A DNA stretch of 12,657 nt from CAYRNC01 sp964425645 (GTDB taxonomy: Bacteria > Bacillota > Clostridia > Peptostreptococcales > Anaerovoracaceae): assembly GCA_964425645.1 (NCBI GenBank), contig CAYRNC010000049.1, positions 1 through 12,657 of the forward strand, in the 5' to 3' direction. A program made the position numbers and the translations under genes. Below, one piece after another: positions 6,650 through 12,657 of this stretch. Numbering within the stretch: the first letter of the stretch is position 1; each line of letters opens with the position of its first letter. The notes beneath the pieces were generated by a model. It saw only the letters and a program-made list of their open reading frames with translations. It did no database searches and was not told the origin of the DNA.

Positions 6650-7651
6650 TTAATGATTTTTCATCAATTCTTTTGCGACAGACAAAAAATCAATTTTGTT
6701 TTGTCTTTTTACACGTTCCTTCCATTCTTTTGGTATTCTTCCGGCCCCCGAGTAAGCCCCACATATATTACCGCAGATTGACCCGTTTGTATCGGCATCG
6801 TCTCCGCCGTTTACAGCTGCAAGAATTCCATCTTTAGCATCCCCCTTTACCGCATAAAAGACACCAAGGGCAAAAGGTACAGACTCATATGCCTGCATTC
6901 CTGCCCCTATTATTCCTATCAATTCATCTAATATTGCGTTTATATCCTTGCATCTGTTTCTATCCGCTATGTCCATCGCCAAAAGTATTCTTTTTGATAC
7001 GCTGGGCGCAGGAATATCATGCCCTATAGCTTCCCCGTAAAGGGCTCCTTCATAAGCGATGTTCATGACCCGGCTTGGAGCATACCCACCCCTTATTCCG
7101 GCAGCTACAGCCGCTGCCACAGCACAGGCAGCAGCCACGGAGGGCCTGCTCCCATGGCTTGGCAAAGATGATTCTGCCGCTTTCTTGATACAAACATCCA
7201 TATCGCTCCAATACTTTATTCCTATCGGAGCCGCCCGCATTGCACTTCCGTTGGTCCTACTTTCTCTAGCTGATTTTAGGGGGTCTTTGTATGAAACTAT
7301 GGATTCAAGGAATTTTCTTGTAGATGGGCCGATTACCGTTGATTCAAGCATTCTGTTCTCCACGGCCCAGCTACGCATTTCATCAATGAAAGCAGCTTTA
7401 TCAAAGCCACCTTTTTCAATAAGTATTTTGGCTATTATGAGGCTTTCTGCTGTATCATCCGTAACTTCCGCTGTTGAAAGAGCTTCATGCCAAATCTGGG
7501 CAGTTGAAGGTTCAAGAAAACCGTCAATGTAGCCATATTCACGCTTTATCCTGTCCCTAGTAAAAAAGGATGCGGGCATGCCCATAGCATCGCCGACGGC
7601 GCCACCGATAAGGGCTCCGTATGCCCTGTCTGTCAAATCTGCTTCCGTCAT
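6650..7651 (-). CDS. ADP-ribosylglycohydrolase (DraG-like) family protein
   Basis: A 333-residue cytoplasmic protein of the ADP-ribosylglycohydrolase fold, a binuclear-metal hydrolase family that cleaves N- or O-ribosidic bonds. Numbered from the ATG at 7651, it has YGALIGGAVGDAMGMP (11 to 26), the metal-binding TDDT (64 to 67), NGSAMRAAPIG (134 to 144) and the C-terminal metal motif GGDDADTNG (282 to 290) followed by ICGAYSG. All acidic metal ligands expected from the family look intact. An in-frame TTG at 7681 would add ten residues but would overlap the kinase gene; the ATG with AAAGGA upstream is preferred. It follows the PfkB kinase gene by 23 bases and ends the six-gene transporter operon. 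Because it lies with a transporter and a sugar kinase, like E. coli yegU, I infer a small-molecule N-riboside substrate rather than an ADP-ribosylated protein such as nitrogenase reductase. No draT or nif gene is visible. Confidence 0.88.
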   Translation of the reverse strand: MTEADLTDRAYGALIGGAVGDAMGMPASFFTRDRIKREYGYIDGFLEPSTAQIWHEALSTAEVTDDTAESLIIAKILIEKGGFDKAAFIDEMRSWAVENRMLESTVIGPSTRKFLESIVSYKDPLKSARESRTNGSAMRAAPIGIKYWSDMDVCIKKAAESSLPSHGSRPSVAAACAVAAAVAAGIRGGYAPSRVMNIAYEGALYGEAIGHDIPAPSVSKRILLAMDIADRNRCKDINAILDELIGIIGAGMQAYESVPFALGVFYAVKGDAKDGILAAVNGGDDADTNGSICGNICGAYSGAGRIPKEWKERVKRQNKIDFLSVAKELMKNH

Positions 7652-7674
7652 CACTGTGTTCCTTTCTAAGGCTG

Positions 7675-8520
7675 CTACCAAAACCCGTGGGGCCCCTTAA
7701 ATGTTACCGTCACTGCAGCGCTTTCAATTGCAATGTTCAAAGCCTCCTGAACACCCATACCGGTCGTCAGGCCGAACATCAATCCTGCTGCGAAACTGTC
7801 CCCTGCCCCTGTTGTATCTTCAACCCTCACATCTTTTGCCATATAGGTGAAGGTCTCACTTCCATAGTGTACAATGCCGCCATTTCCACCTTTTTTAATC
7901 ACCAGGATTTTCGATTTGTCTATAGGGCTGACAATGGCTGCCATTTCGGCCTCATTAACAGTGACAACTTTAGATATGGCCATGACCCTGGTTAAAACAT
8001 CAGGATCGATCATATGGACCAAAGGACCGGGGTCAAATAAAATCCATCCACCGTTTCTTGCAATTTTCTCAAGACAAGCTGTTACATCTCCTGCATTTTT
8101 TGAAAGAAGATAGTATCCGGTTACCATGGTATTCATTATTCTTTCCTCTTCCCCCGAGAGAAGTTCCCTTTGGAAGCTATCCTCCGCACCTTTTTTGGTC
8201 AAAAAAGTCCGTTCCCCATCCTTCTCAAGCAAAACGACACAATACCCGGATTCTGTGTCTGTACGCCTTATATATCTTAAAGAAAAGTTGTGGGCGACAA
8301 GGTAGTCCATGATTTCTACCCCAGTCGAGTCCGATCCCAGATATGATACTATATGGGCATTTCCCCCCAGATTGTGGAACGTTGCGGCCATATTGACGGA
8401 ACAACCTCCTGCAATGCTAAAATCATTGCGAATCAATACATCCTCCCCTTTTTTGGGAAATGATTCTACTTCCATGTATTTATCGAGAATGATCCCGCCG
8501 AATATCGTACATTCCACCAT
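7675..8520 (-). CDS. PfkB-family carbohydrate/nucleoside kinase
   Basis: A 281-residue cytoplasmic kinase of the ribokinase (PfkB) superfamily, which moves the ATP gamma-phosphate to a sugar or nucleoside hydroxyl. Visible are the N-terminal substrate signature AGGCSVNMAATFHNLGG (37 to 53) followed by YLGSDSTG, the VIKKGGNGG segment (208 to 216), and the C-terminal signature DTTGAGDSFAAGLM (235 to 248) with catalytic base Asp241. The frame is open to 8631, but the ATG at 8520 is preferred: it lies 4 bases after the potA stop, has GGTGGGGTG upstream, and starts with MVECTIFGGIILDKYMEVES, a standard PfkB beginning. The C-terminus is short, ending KGPHGFW soon after the last helix. It could be a ribokinase-, YegV- or pseudouridine kinase-like enzyme. 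Linkage to a DraG-like hydrolase suggests that it phosphorylates the released sugar or the imported nucleoside. Confidence 0.9.
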   Translation of the reverse strand: MVECTIFGGIILDKYMEVESFPKKGEDVLIRNDFSIAGGCSVNMAATFHNLGGNAHIVSYLGSDSTGVEIMDYLVAHNFSLRYIRRTDTESGYCVVLLEKDGERTFLTKKGAEDSFQRELLSGEEERIMNTMVTGYYLLSKNAGDVTACLEKIARNGGWILFDPGPLVHMIDPDVLTRVMAISKVVTVNEAEMAAIVSPIDKSKILVIKKGGNGGIVHYGSETFTYMAKDVRVEDTTGAGDSFAAGLMFGLTTGMGVQEALNIAIESAAVTVTFKGPHGFW

Positions 8521-8524
8521 CTTC

Positions 8525-9502
8525 TCACCCCACCATTCTGATTTCACTGCCTTTGTCCCAAAACAGATATACATTTTGCCCCAAGGAAAGCTGTTCTCGG
8601 ATATGTGCATTCTGTTTTTCACAAATAACAATTTCTTCTTCGCATTGAATCCTGTATGAGGTCATATTTCCCGAATAGGTGATATAGGAGATTACTCCTT
8701 GCTTCCCGATCTCGCTATCAGGTTTTGTGCCAATGCGTATTTTTTCGGGCCGCACTGCAAATTCTGCTCCGTCAGGATCCGTAAAGAAGTTTGCACTACC
8801 TAAAAAACTTGCTACAAACCTGTTTTTCGGCTTTTCGTAAACCTCCTCCGGCGTTCCCATCTGTTCGATAACACCTGCGTTCATCACTACAATATAATCC
8901 GACAAAGTCATGGCTTCCTCTTGATCGTGGGTGACAAAAAAAGTGGTAACCCGGCTTTTCTCTAATATTCGTCTCAGTTCTATCTGCATCTCAACCCGCA
9001 ACTTCTTATCCAAAGCAGAGAGACTTTCATCTAAAAGAAGCAGCTTAGGTGATATAGCCAAAGCTCTTGCCAGCGCCACCCTTTGCTGCTGCCCCCCTGA
9101 AAGCTGTCTGGGTTTTCTTTTTCGATATTCTATCATGTGAACTGTTTCTAAAACTTGATTAACCTTGTCTTGGATTTTTGCATTGCTGAGTCTTCTTTGT
9201 TTTAGCCCGTATGCTACATTTTCTTCAACTGTCATATGGGGAAAAAGTGCATAGCTTTGAAAGACCATACCGATGTTTCTTTTCCTGGAAGGAACCTCCG
9301 TCACGCTTTCACCGTCAAACAAAATATCTCCTCCGTCAGGAACTTCGAACCCTGCAATCAGCCTGAGCAAGGTGGTCTTGCCACACCCGGAGGGACCCAA
9401 TATTGAGACGAGCATCCCGTTTGGAATTTCCATATTTACATGATCCACAACAATGTTATCTCCAAAACTCTTTGTAAGATTGCAAAGTGTCACGTCAGCC
9501 AT
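8525..9502 (-). CDS. potA: PotA-like ABC transporter ATP-binding protein
   Basis: The 325-residue ATPase subunit of a spermidine/putrescine-type importer, acting on the inner membrane face. It has Walker A GPSGCGKT (36 to 43), Q-loop Gln82 in MVFQSYALFP, signature LSGGQ (134 to 138), Walker B LLLLDE (154 to 159) and H-loop His192 in FVTHDQEEAM. Walker B is followed by Ser rather than the usual Pro (DES), a mild oddity that leaves the catalytic Glu intact. After about residue 235 comes a TOBE-type regulatory domain (FAVRPEKIRIG, then VISYITYSGNMTSYRIQC), as in PotA and FbpC. The length is slightly below E. coli PotA (378). The start ATG lies inside the last codons of potC (8-base overlap) without a strong ribosome binding site, so it is probably translated by coupling. 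Substrate specificity is set by the binding protein, not here. Confidence 0.9.
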   Translation of the reverse strand: MADVTLCNLTKSFGDNIVVDHVNMEIPNGMLVSILGPSGCGKTTLLRLIAGFEVPDGGDILFDGESVTEVPSRKRNIGMVFQSYALFPHMTVEENVAYGLKQRRLSNAKIQDKVNQVLETVHMIEYRKRKPRQLSGGQQQRVALARALAISPKLLLLDESLSALDKKLRVEMQIELRRILEKSRVTTFFVTHDQEEAMTLSDYIVVMNAGVIEQMGTPEEVYEKPKNRFVASFLGSANFFTDPDGAEFAVRPEKIRIGTKPDSEIGKQGVISYITYSGNMTSYRIQCEEEIVICEKQNAHIREQLSLGQNVYLFWDKGSEIRMVG

Positions 9503-10310
9503 TCTTTTTCTTTCCCCCCAACATGTGTTCCAGGCTCGATCTCATTATGAGTCCCGCTGCAGCAAGACATACAAGTGAAACACCGATTATTACCGTAGAT
9601 ATCGCATTGATTTCAGGTGTGAATCCGAATTTTATAGATGATTGTATTTCAATCGGCAGTGTGGATGTCCCTATAGGCATTAAGAAATAGCTGATAGCGA
9701 AGTTATCAAAGCTTATCATGAAGGCTAAAAATCCTCCCGCCGCAATAGCCGGGGCCAAAGCCGGCAATGTGATTCTTCGAAAAGTTGTTAAAGGATTGGC
9801 CCCAAGGGATTCGCTCATCTCTTCCAAGAGTGGATCAAGAACCTGAATTCTTGCCTGAAGAGCTAACATTGCATAAGGCAGTGAAATAACCACATGGCCT
9901 GCAGTTACAAAAAACATGCTTTTGTCCATGTCTAAAAACCGAATAAACAGAAGCATGGACAAAGCTAGAATCAACCAGGGTATACTCATTGGCATCATTA
10001 TAAGATTTCTTGACAGATTTTCCGCCGTTCTTCCCAAAGCTTTCTTACCCAGGGCAAAACATGTAGCCAAAACAACACATATAACCGCCGTTACAGCAGC
10101 AAGGCCCAAAGAATTTACTGCTGCTTTTTGAAGCACCTGATTTTCAGCCAGTGCAGCATACCATTTCAAACTGAACGAAAACGGAAGCGTATTGTACCTT
10201 GATTCATTAAACCCCATGATCATAAGTACAACTATGGGAGTATAAAGAAATATCAGAGCAAGGAGCGCATACAGAATCGGTGCGATATTGCATAAAAGGG
10301 TTCTTTTCAT
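9495..10310 (-). CDS. potC: PotC-like ABC transporter permease
   Basis: A 271-residue integral membrane permease with about six hydrophobic helices, the first at about residues 8 to 33 (PILYALLALIFLYTPIVVLM). The cytoplasmic EAA loop that docks on the ATPase is clear: EEMSESLGANPLTTFRRITLP (163 to 183). Length and order match PotC (about 264). An open frame extends to 10406, but the ATG at 10310 is chosen because it overlaps the potB stop as ATGA, has a GGAGGAGG site upstream, and starts directly before the first membrane helix. The added upstream residues would be charged and non-homologous. It forms the channel with PotB. Confidence 0.9.
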   Translation of the reverse strand: MKRTLLCNIAPILYALLALIFLYTPIVVLMIMGFNESRYNTLPFSFSLKWYAALAENQVLQKAAVNSLGLAAVTAVICVVLATCFALGKKALGRTAENLSRNLIMMPMSIPWLILALSMLLFIRFLDMDKSMFFVTAGHVVISLPYAMLALQARIQVLDPLLEEMSESLGANPLTTFRRITLPALAPAIAAGGFLAFMISFDNFAISYFLMPIGTSTLPIEIQSSIKFGFTPEINAISTVIIGVSLVCLAAAGLIMRSSLEHMLGGKKKNG

Positions 10311-11134
10311 ACGTTTTCGTACCTCCTCCCCATCCGGCTTAGACCGGCCATACTCGCTACTACCAATGCAAATAGGATAAAAGCGATGGCTGCACCAAAA
10401 TTCCACCCGAAGATTTCAAAAAATTGATCCTCTATAACGGTTCCTATAACAGTTCCGTTGACCCCTCCAAGAATTCTCGGTTCAACGAATGTTCCAAGAC
10501 AAGGAACAAATACTATCATTATCCCCGTTATGACACCAGGCATGGATAAAGGGAGCACTATTCTTTTGAAAGTTCCAAATCCCGATGCGCCTAAGGAGCG
10601 GCTTGCTTCCAGAAGCGAGTTATCAACTCTTTCAAGAGCTAAATAAATTGTAATAACCATATATGGAAAAAAAGCGTGAACGAGACCTATTATCACAGCC
10701 CCCTGGGTAAACAAGATACCGATGTTTTCATGAATCAAACCTGCCCCGCTGAGAAACCCATTTAAAACCCCGCCATCTTGCAGAAATATTAACCAACTGT
10801 ATACCCTTACCAACTGATTGGTAAAAAAGGGTATAATTATAAGGACCATCAGAACATTTTTCATCCCCTTAAATCGTTTTGCCATAAAGTAGGCTAAGGG
10901 GTAGGAAATTACAAGACTTATTGTCGTAACCGCCAGACTGTTGATAATGGTCCTGTATGTAAGCTTCATATAAAGACCTTTTGAGAAAAAACGAACATAA
11001 TTCTCCATGGAAACACCGGGCATACCGCTGTCTTTTTGAAAGCTGTAATAGAACATAATAAACAGCGGGGTGATCGCAAACACAATCAATACCAACACAC
11101 CGGGAACTGTAAGAATCTTTTTCTTGCTTTTCAA
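10307..11134 (-). CDS. potB: PotB-like ABC transporter permease (TTG start)
   Basis: A 275-residue integral membrane permease. It starts with basic MKSKKK and a helix VPGVLVLIVFAITPLFIMFYY (10 to 30), continues with NSLAVTTISLVISYPLAYFMAKR and FFTNQLVRVYSWLIFL (103 to 118), a segment well kept in PotB proteins. The EAA loop is LEASRSLGASGFGTFKRIVLP (175 to 195). The start codon is TTG at 11134: no ATG is near, and AGGGGAG lies 6 bases before it. It overlaps potC by four bases. The ribosome binding site can pair with an upstream C-rich segment (see the hairpin entry), so its translation may be throttled relative to the binding protein. Confidence 0.9.
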   Translation of the reverse strand: MKSKKKILTVPGVLVLIVFAITPLFIMFYYSFQKDSGMPGVSMENYVRFFSKGLYMKLTYRTIINSLAVTTISLVISYPLAYFMAKRFKGMKNVLMVLIIIPFFTNQLVRVYSWLIFLQDGGVLNGFLSGAGLIHENIGILFTQGAVIIGLVHAFFPYMVITIYLALERVDNSLLEASRSLGASGFGTFKRIVLPLSMPGVITGIMIVFVPCLGTFVEPRILGGVNGTVIGTVIEDQFFEIFGWNFGAAIAFILFALVVASMAGLSRMGRRYENV

Positions 11135-11140
11135 CGGAAT

Positions 11141-11180
11141 CTCCCCTTTTTAGTATTGATTAAGGGGAAATTTATTCCCC
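11141..11180 (-). promoter_or_regulatory. Alternative hairpins that may mask the potB ribosome binding site
   Basis: On the minus strand GGGGAA (11180 to 11175) and TTCCCC (11169 to 11164) form a 6-bp hairpin. The same C-rich segment, read as TCCCCTT, is also complementary to AAGGGGA in the potB ribosome binding site (11148 to 11142). The two pairings exclude each other, so this is either a simple damper of potB translation or a small switch. The pairing is seen directly; the function is inferred. Confidence 0.45.
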
Positions 11181-11218
11181 ACATTCAACAGACAGATTGA
11201 AACATAGTCGTCACACCA

Positions 11219-11251
11219 GAAAGTGCCGCCTGTATTCAAGACGGCACTTTC
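11219..11251 (-). repeat. Strong intercistronic hairpin after potD
   Basis: GAAAGTGCCG (11219 to 11228) and CGGCACTTTC (11242 to 11251) form a perfect 10-bp stem with a 13-base loop, 10 bases after the potD stop. No U-tract follows in the direction of transcription (TGGTGTGACG), so most transcripts should continue into potB. The likely role is to protect the potD message and raise the amount of binding protein over membrane subunits. Confidence 0.75.
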
Positions 11252-11260
11252 AAAATTGCC

Positions 11261-12334
11261 CTACCGGGCTTTAACCTCAGTCCAAAGCTCGTTCCATTCG
11301 TTTTTAACCTCATCGGTCCGATACTGCATAAAATATAATCTGTTTAGTGAATCCTCATCCATCCCGCTGGCCGCAGCATAATCCAGATCTACCTGTTCGC
11401 CGGCTATCTTATTAACCGGTGCCGGACCCCCGTTAGATGCCCACTCCAACTGGAAGCCTTCACTGATCATCGTATCTATAAATTTATAGGCCAGATCAAC
11501 ATTTGCCGAACCTTTTGCAATGCCCCAGTTATCCACCCAGCCTATTGCACCATCTTCGGGTACAACGAATCCGATTGGTTCGCCTTCCTGCTTCATAAAT
11601 GCAGCTTGCCCTGACCACATCAAAGCAACACTGATCTGATTGCCTGCAAAGAGTTTCGAAAACTCATCGCCTGTTTTCCAATATGTTTTATTCAATGGTT
11701 TTTGATCAATTAATTTTGTCTTAATTGCATCAAGGTCTGTAGGATTGTTAGGATCCTGCCCCGTTACAATAGCTGCCAACATTACAGCATCGTTATAATC
11801 ATCCCTTATAGAGATTTTCCCTGAATATTCAGGGTCAAAAAGAATGCCGATTGATTTGGGGGCCTCCGTCATTTCATTTGTGTTGTATGCAACGGCTGTG
11901 GAACCCCATACCCAAGGCACCGAATACATTATCCCATCTTTAAAGCATTCCTCTTGGGTTTTAAACCTATCATAAAGATTTTCAAAATTAGACAACTTAG
12001 AAATATTCAACTCAAGAAGAAGATCATTTTTGATGGCTGAAGGAAGTATCGTGCAATTAGGCAAGACAACGTCCAATTCACCATCCTTGGCCGTTTTGAG
12101 CTTGGTCAGAAGCTCCTCTTCACTGGACATATAAACATGAACAATTTTGCAGTTATTTTCTGCCTCAAAGTTCCTTATGAAATCCGGATCGTCAGACCCG
12201 TAATCTTTCCAGTTTACCACAGTAAGGGTAACAGGACCCTCCTCACCATCACCATCGACTTTTTGCCCGCATGATGTAAGAGTGAATATCAGAATCACTG
12301 ACAGCAATATGCAAAGCCATGTCTTCGATTTCAT
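11261..12334 (-). CDS. potD: PotD-like extracellular solute-binding lipoprotein
   Basis: A 357-residue substrate-binding lipoprotein of the spermidine/putrescine group. The signal peptide MKSKTWLCILLSVILIFTLT ends in lipobox LTSC with Cys22. The mature protein follows PotD through NWKDY (41 to 45), LSNFENL, YSVPWVWGSTAVAYN (137 to 151), DPEYSGKISIRDD (167 to 179), ALMWSGQAAF (237 to 246) and GWVDNWGIAKGSAN (265 to 278). Trp42, Tyr45, Asp178/Asp179, Trp240, Trp266 and Asp268 sit where PotD holds its polyamine. Two PotD positions differ: the STYY-like segment is NCTI here (93 to 96), and the Tyr before PTPN is replaced by Gly (NGGPAPVN, 301 to 308). A changed cationic ligand is therefore possible. 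The ATG at 12334 has GGAGGG upstream. It is the first gene of the operon, behind a strong promoter. Confidence 0.88.
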   Translation of the reverse strand: MKSKTWLCILLSVILIFTLTSCGQKVDGDGEEGPVTLTVVNWKDYGSDDPDFIRNFEAENNCKIVHVYMSSEEELLTKLKTAKDGELDVVLPNCTILPSAIKNDLLLELNISKLSNFENLYDRFKTQEECFKDGIMYSVPWVWGSTAVAYNTNEMTEAPKSIGILFDPEYSGKISIRDDYNDAVMLAAIVTGQDPNNPTDLDAIKTKLIDQKPLNKTYWKTGDEFSKLFAGNQISVALMWSGQAAFMKQEGEPIGFVVPEDGAIGWVDNWGIAKGSANVDLAYKFIDTMISEGFQLEWASNGGPAPVNKIAGEQVDLDYAAASGMDEDSLNRLYFMQYRTDEVKNEWNELWTEVKAR

Positions 12335-12385
12335 TTATTATCCCTCCATTTCGGTTATCGATCTTTTGTTTATTATGTCACAATA

Positions 12386-12414
12386 ATAATAGAATATTGA
12401 TTCAAGGCTGTCAA
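12386..12414 (-). promoter_or_regulatory. Promoter of the potDBCA-kinase-hydrolase operon
   Basis: A consensus TTGACA (12414 to 12409) and TATTAT (12391 to 12386) are separated by exactly 17 bases on the minus strand. The predicted leader is about 45 bases and shows no riboswitch. A palindrome abuts the -35 box on its upstream side. Confidence 0.88.
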
Positions 12415-12450
12415 CCGACTGTCGGGTAAGACATTTTTGCCTACAGTCCC
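12415..12450. promoter_or_regulatory. Candidate operator: palindrome and imperfect second copy next to the pot promoter
   Basis: CCGACTGTCGG (12415 to 12425) is a perfect palindrome around one central base and touches the -35 box. On the minus strand at 12450 to 12440, GGGACTGTAGG matches it at 8 of 11 positions, with centres 25 bp apart. Two spaced sites beside a strong promoter suggest a DNA-binding regulator. Its identity is unknown and no regulator gene is in the window. Confidence 0.5.
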
Positions 12451-12497
12451 GAAATTCAAATTAAAATGCACATAGAGTATGGCTTTTTTTTAATAAT

Positions 12498-12508
12498 TAT
12501 GCTACAAT
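12498..12508 (+). promoter_or_regulatory. Extended -10 promoter of tRNA-Leu
   Basis: TATGCTACAAT contains TACAAT (12503 to 12508) with TG one base upstream, an extended -10 element. The start of transcription would fall near 12515, just before the tRNA. No good -35 box is seen at the usual distance; an 8-base T-tract lies there instead (12484 to 12491). Confidence 0.65.
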
Positions 12509-12520
12509 TATTTTTGCTGC

Positions 12521-12607
12521 GCAGGCGTGGCGGAATTGGCAGACGCGCACGGTTCAGGTCCGTGTGAGAGCAATTTCATGGAGGTTCGAGTCCTCTCGCC
12601 TGCACCA
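12521..12607 (+). tRNA. tRNA-Leu (anticodon CAG)
   Basis: An 87-base class II tRNA. The acceptor GCAGGCG (12521 to 12527) pairs with CGCCTGC (12597 to 12603), followed by discriminator A and an encoded CCA (12605 to 12607). The anticodon stem CACGG/CCGTG encloses the loop TTCAGGT with anticodon CAG (12555 to 12557), reading CUG. A long variable arm follows, then a T-arm with TTCGAGT. It is transcribed divergently from the pot operon. The 50 bases after it hold only a short CTGAA...TTCAG repeat at the very edge; a terminator may lie beyond. Confidence 0.97.
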
Positions 12608-12657
12608 CAAAGTGTCCGAAAAGGGCAAAAGTGAACGCTGAAACGTTGAAACTTCAG

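Noticed and set aside
7059..7532. Open plus-strand frame of 157 codons opposite the hydrolase gene
   Set aside because: It has no ribosome binding site or recognisable domain and lies antisense to a well-supported gene. The same holds for the 169-codon frame at 1940 to 2449 and the other plus-strand frames.
8521..8631. A longer PfkB kinase starting at 8631
   Set aside because: The added 37 residues lie wholly within the end of potA and do not look like a PfkB N-terminus; the ATG at 8520 fits spacing and family.
10311..10406. A longer potC starting at 10406
   Set aside because: The extension reads potB sequence in another frame; the ATGA overlap and GGAGGAGG site favour 10310.
11219..11251. 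Rho-independent terminator after potD
   Set aside because: The stem is strong but no U-tract follows, and the downstream transporter genes have no promoter of their own that I can see.
12484..12491. T-tract as a terminator
   Set aside because: No hairpin precedes it on the plus strand, and it lies in the tRNA promoter region.
12521..12657. Integrated element or attachment site at tRNA-Leu
   Set aside because: No integrase gene is visible and no repeat of the tRNA 3' end was found; the window ends 50 bases later.

Overview
The window looks like a chromosomal segment of an anaerobic, amino-acid-fermenting Firmicute of the Clostridia type. Four things suggest this: a glycine/sarcosine/betaine reductase component with an in-frame UGA selenocysteine codon, a tandem glycine riboswitch, clostridial-style AGGAGG ribosome binding sites with AT-rich spacers, and low-GC sigma-A-type promoters. 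The species cannot be named from the sequence. Every protein gene lies on the minus strand. The only plus-strand gene is a tRNA-Leu(CAG) at the right edge, so the layout below runs from right to left, in the direction of transcription.

Region 1 (12520 to 6650): a divergent intergenic region holds the extended -10 promoter of tRNA-Leu and, on the other strand, a near-consensus promoter flanked by a palindrome. That promoter drives a six-gene operon: a PotD-like binding lipoprotein, PotB-like and PotC-like permeases, a PotA-like ATPase, a PfkB-family sugar or nucleoside kinase, and an ADP-ribosylglycohydrolase-family (DraG-like) enzyme. The genes overlap or nearly touch, except after the binding-protein gene, where a strong hairpin sits. 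A transporter, an N-glycoside hydrolase-like enzyme and a ribokinase-like kinase together suggest uptake and breakdown of an N-riboside or related cationic compound. This recalls the E. coli yegTUV gene set, but the substrate is inferred only.

Region 2 (6650 to 3610): a two-aptamer glycine riboswitch with its own intrinsic terminator precedes grdE and grdB. These encode the pyruvoyl-forming proprotein and the selenoprotein of the substrate-specific protein B. The grdB reading frame is broken by a UGA that is read as Sec350, with a SECIS-like hairpin just after it. A hairpin terminator closes the unit. Genes for the shared selenoprotein A and protein C are not in the window.

Region 3 (3563 to 1): a strong promoter drives xpt (xanthine phosphoribosyltransferase), followed by a BMP/PnrA-type nucleoside-binding lipoprotein, a two-domain ABC ATPase and the start of a permease that is cut by the window edge. 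This is a purine and nucleoside uptake and salvage operon.

Taken together, the window combines purine or nucleoside salvage, a candidate riboside-degrading uptake operon and glycine reduction. No mobile element, CRISPR array, rRNA or replication origin was seen.
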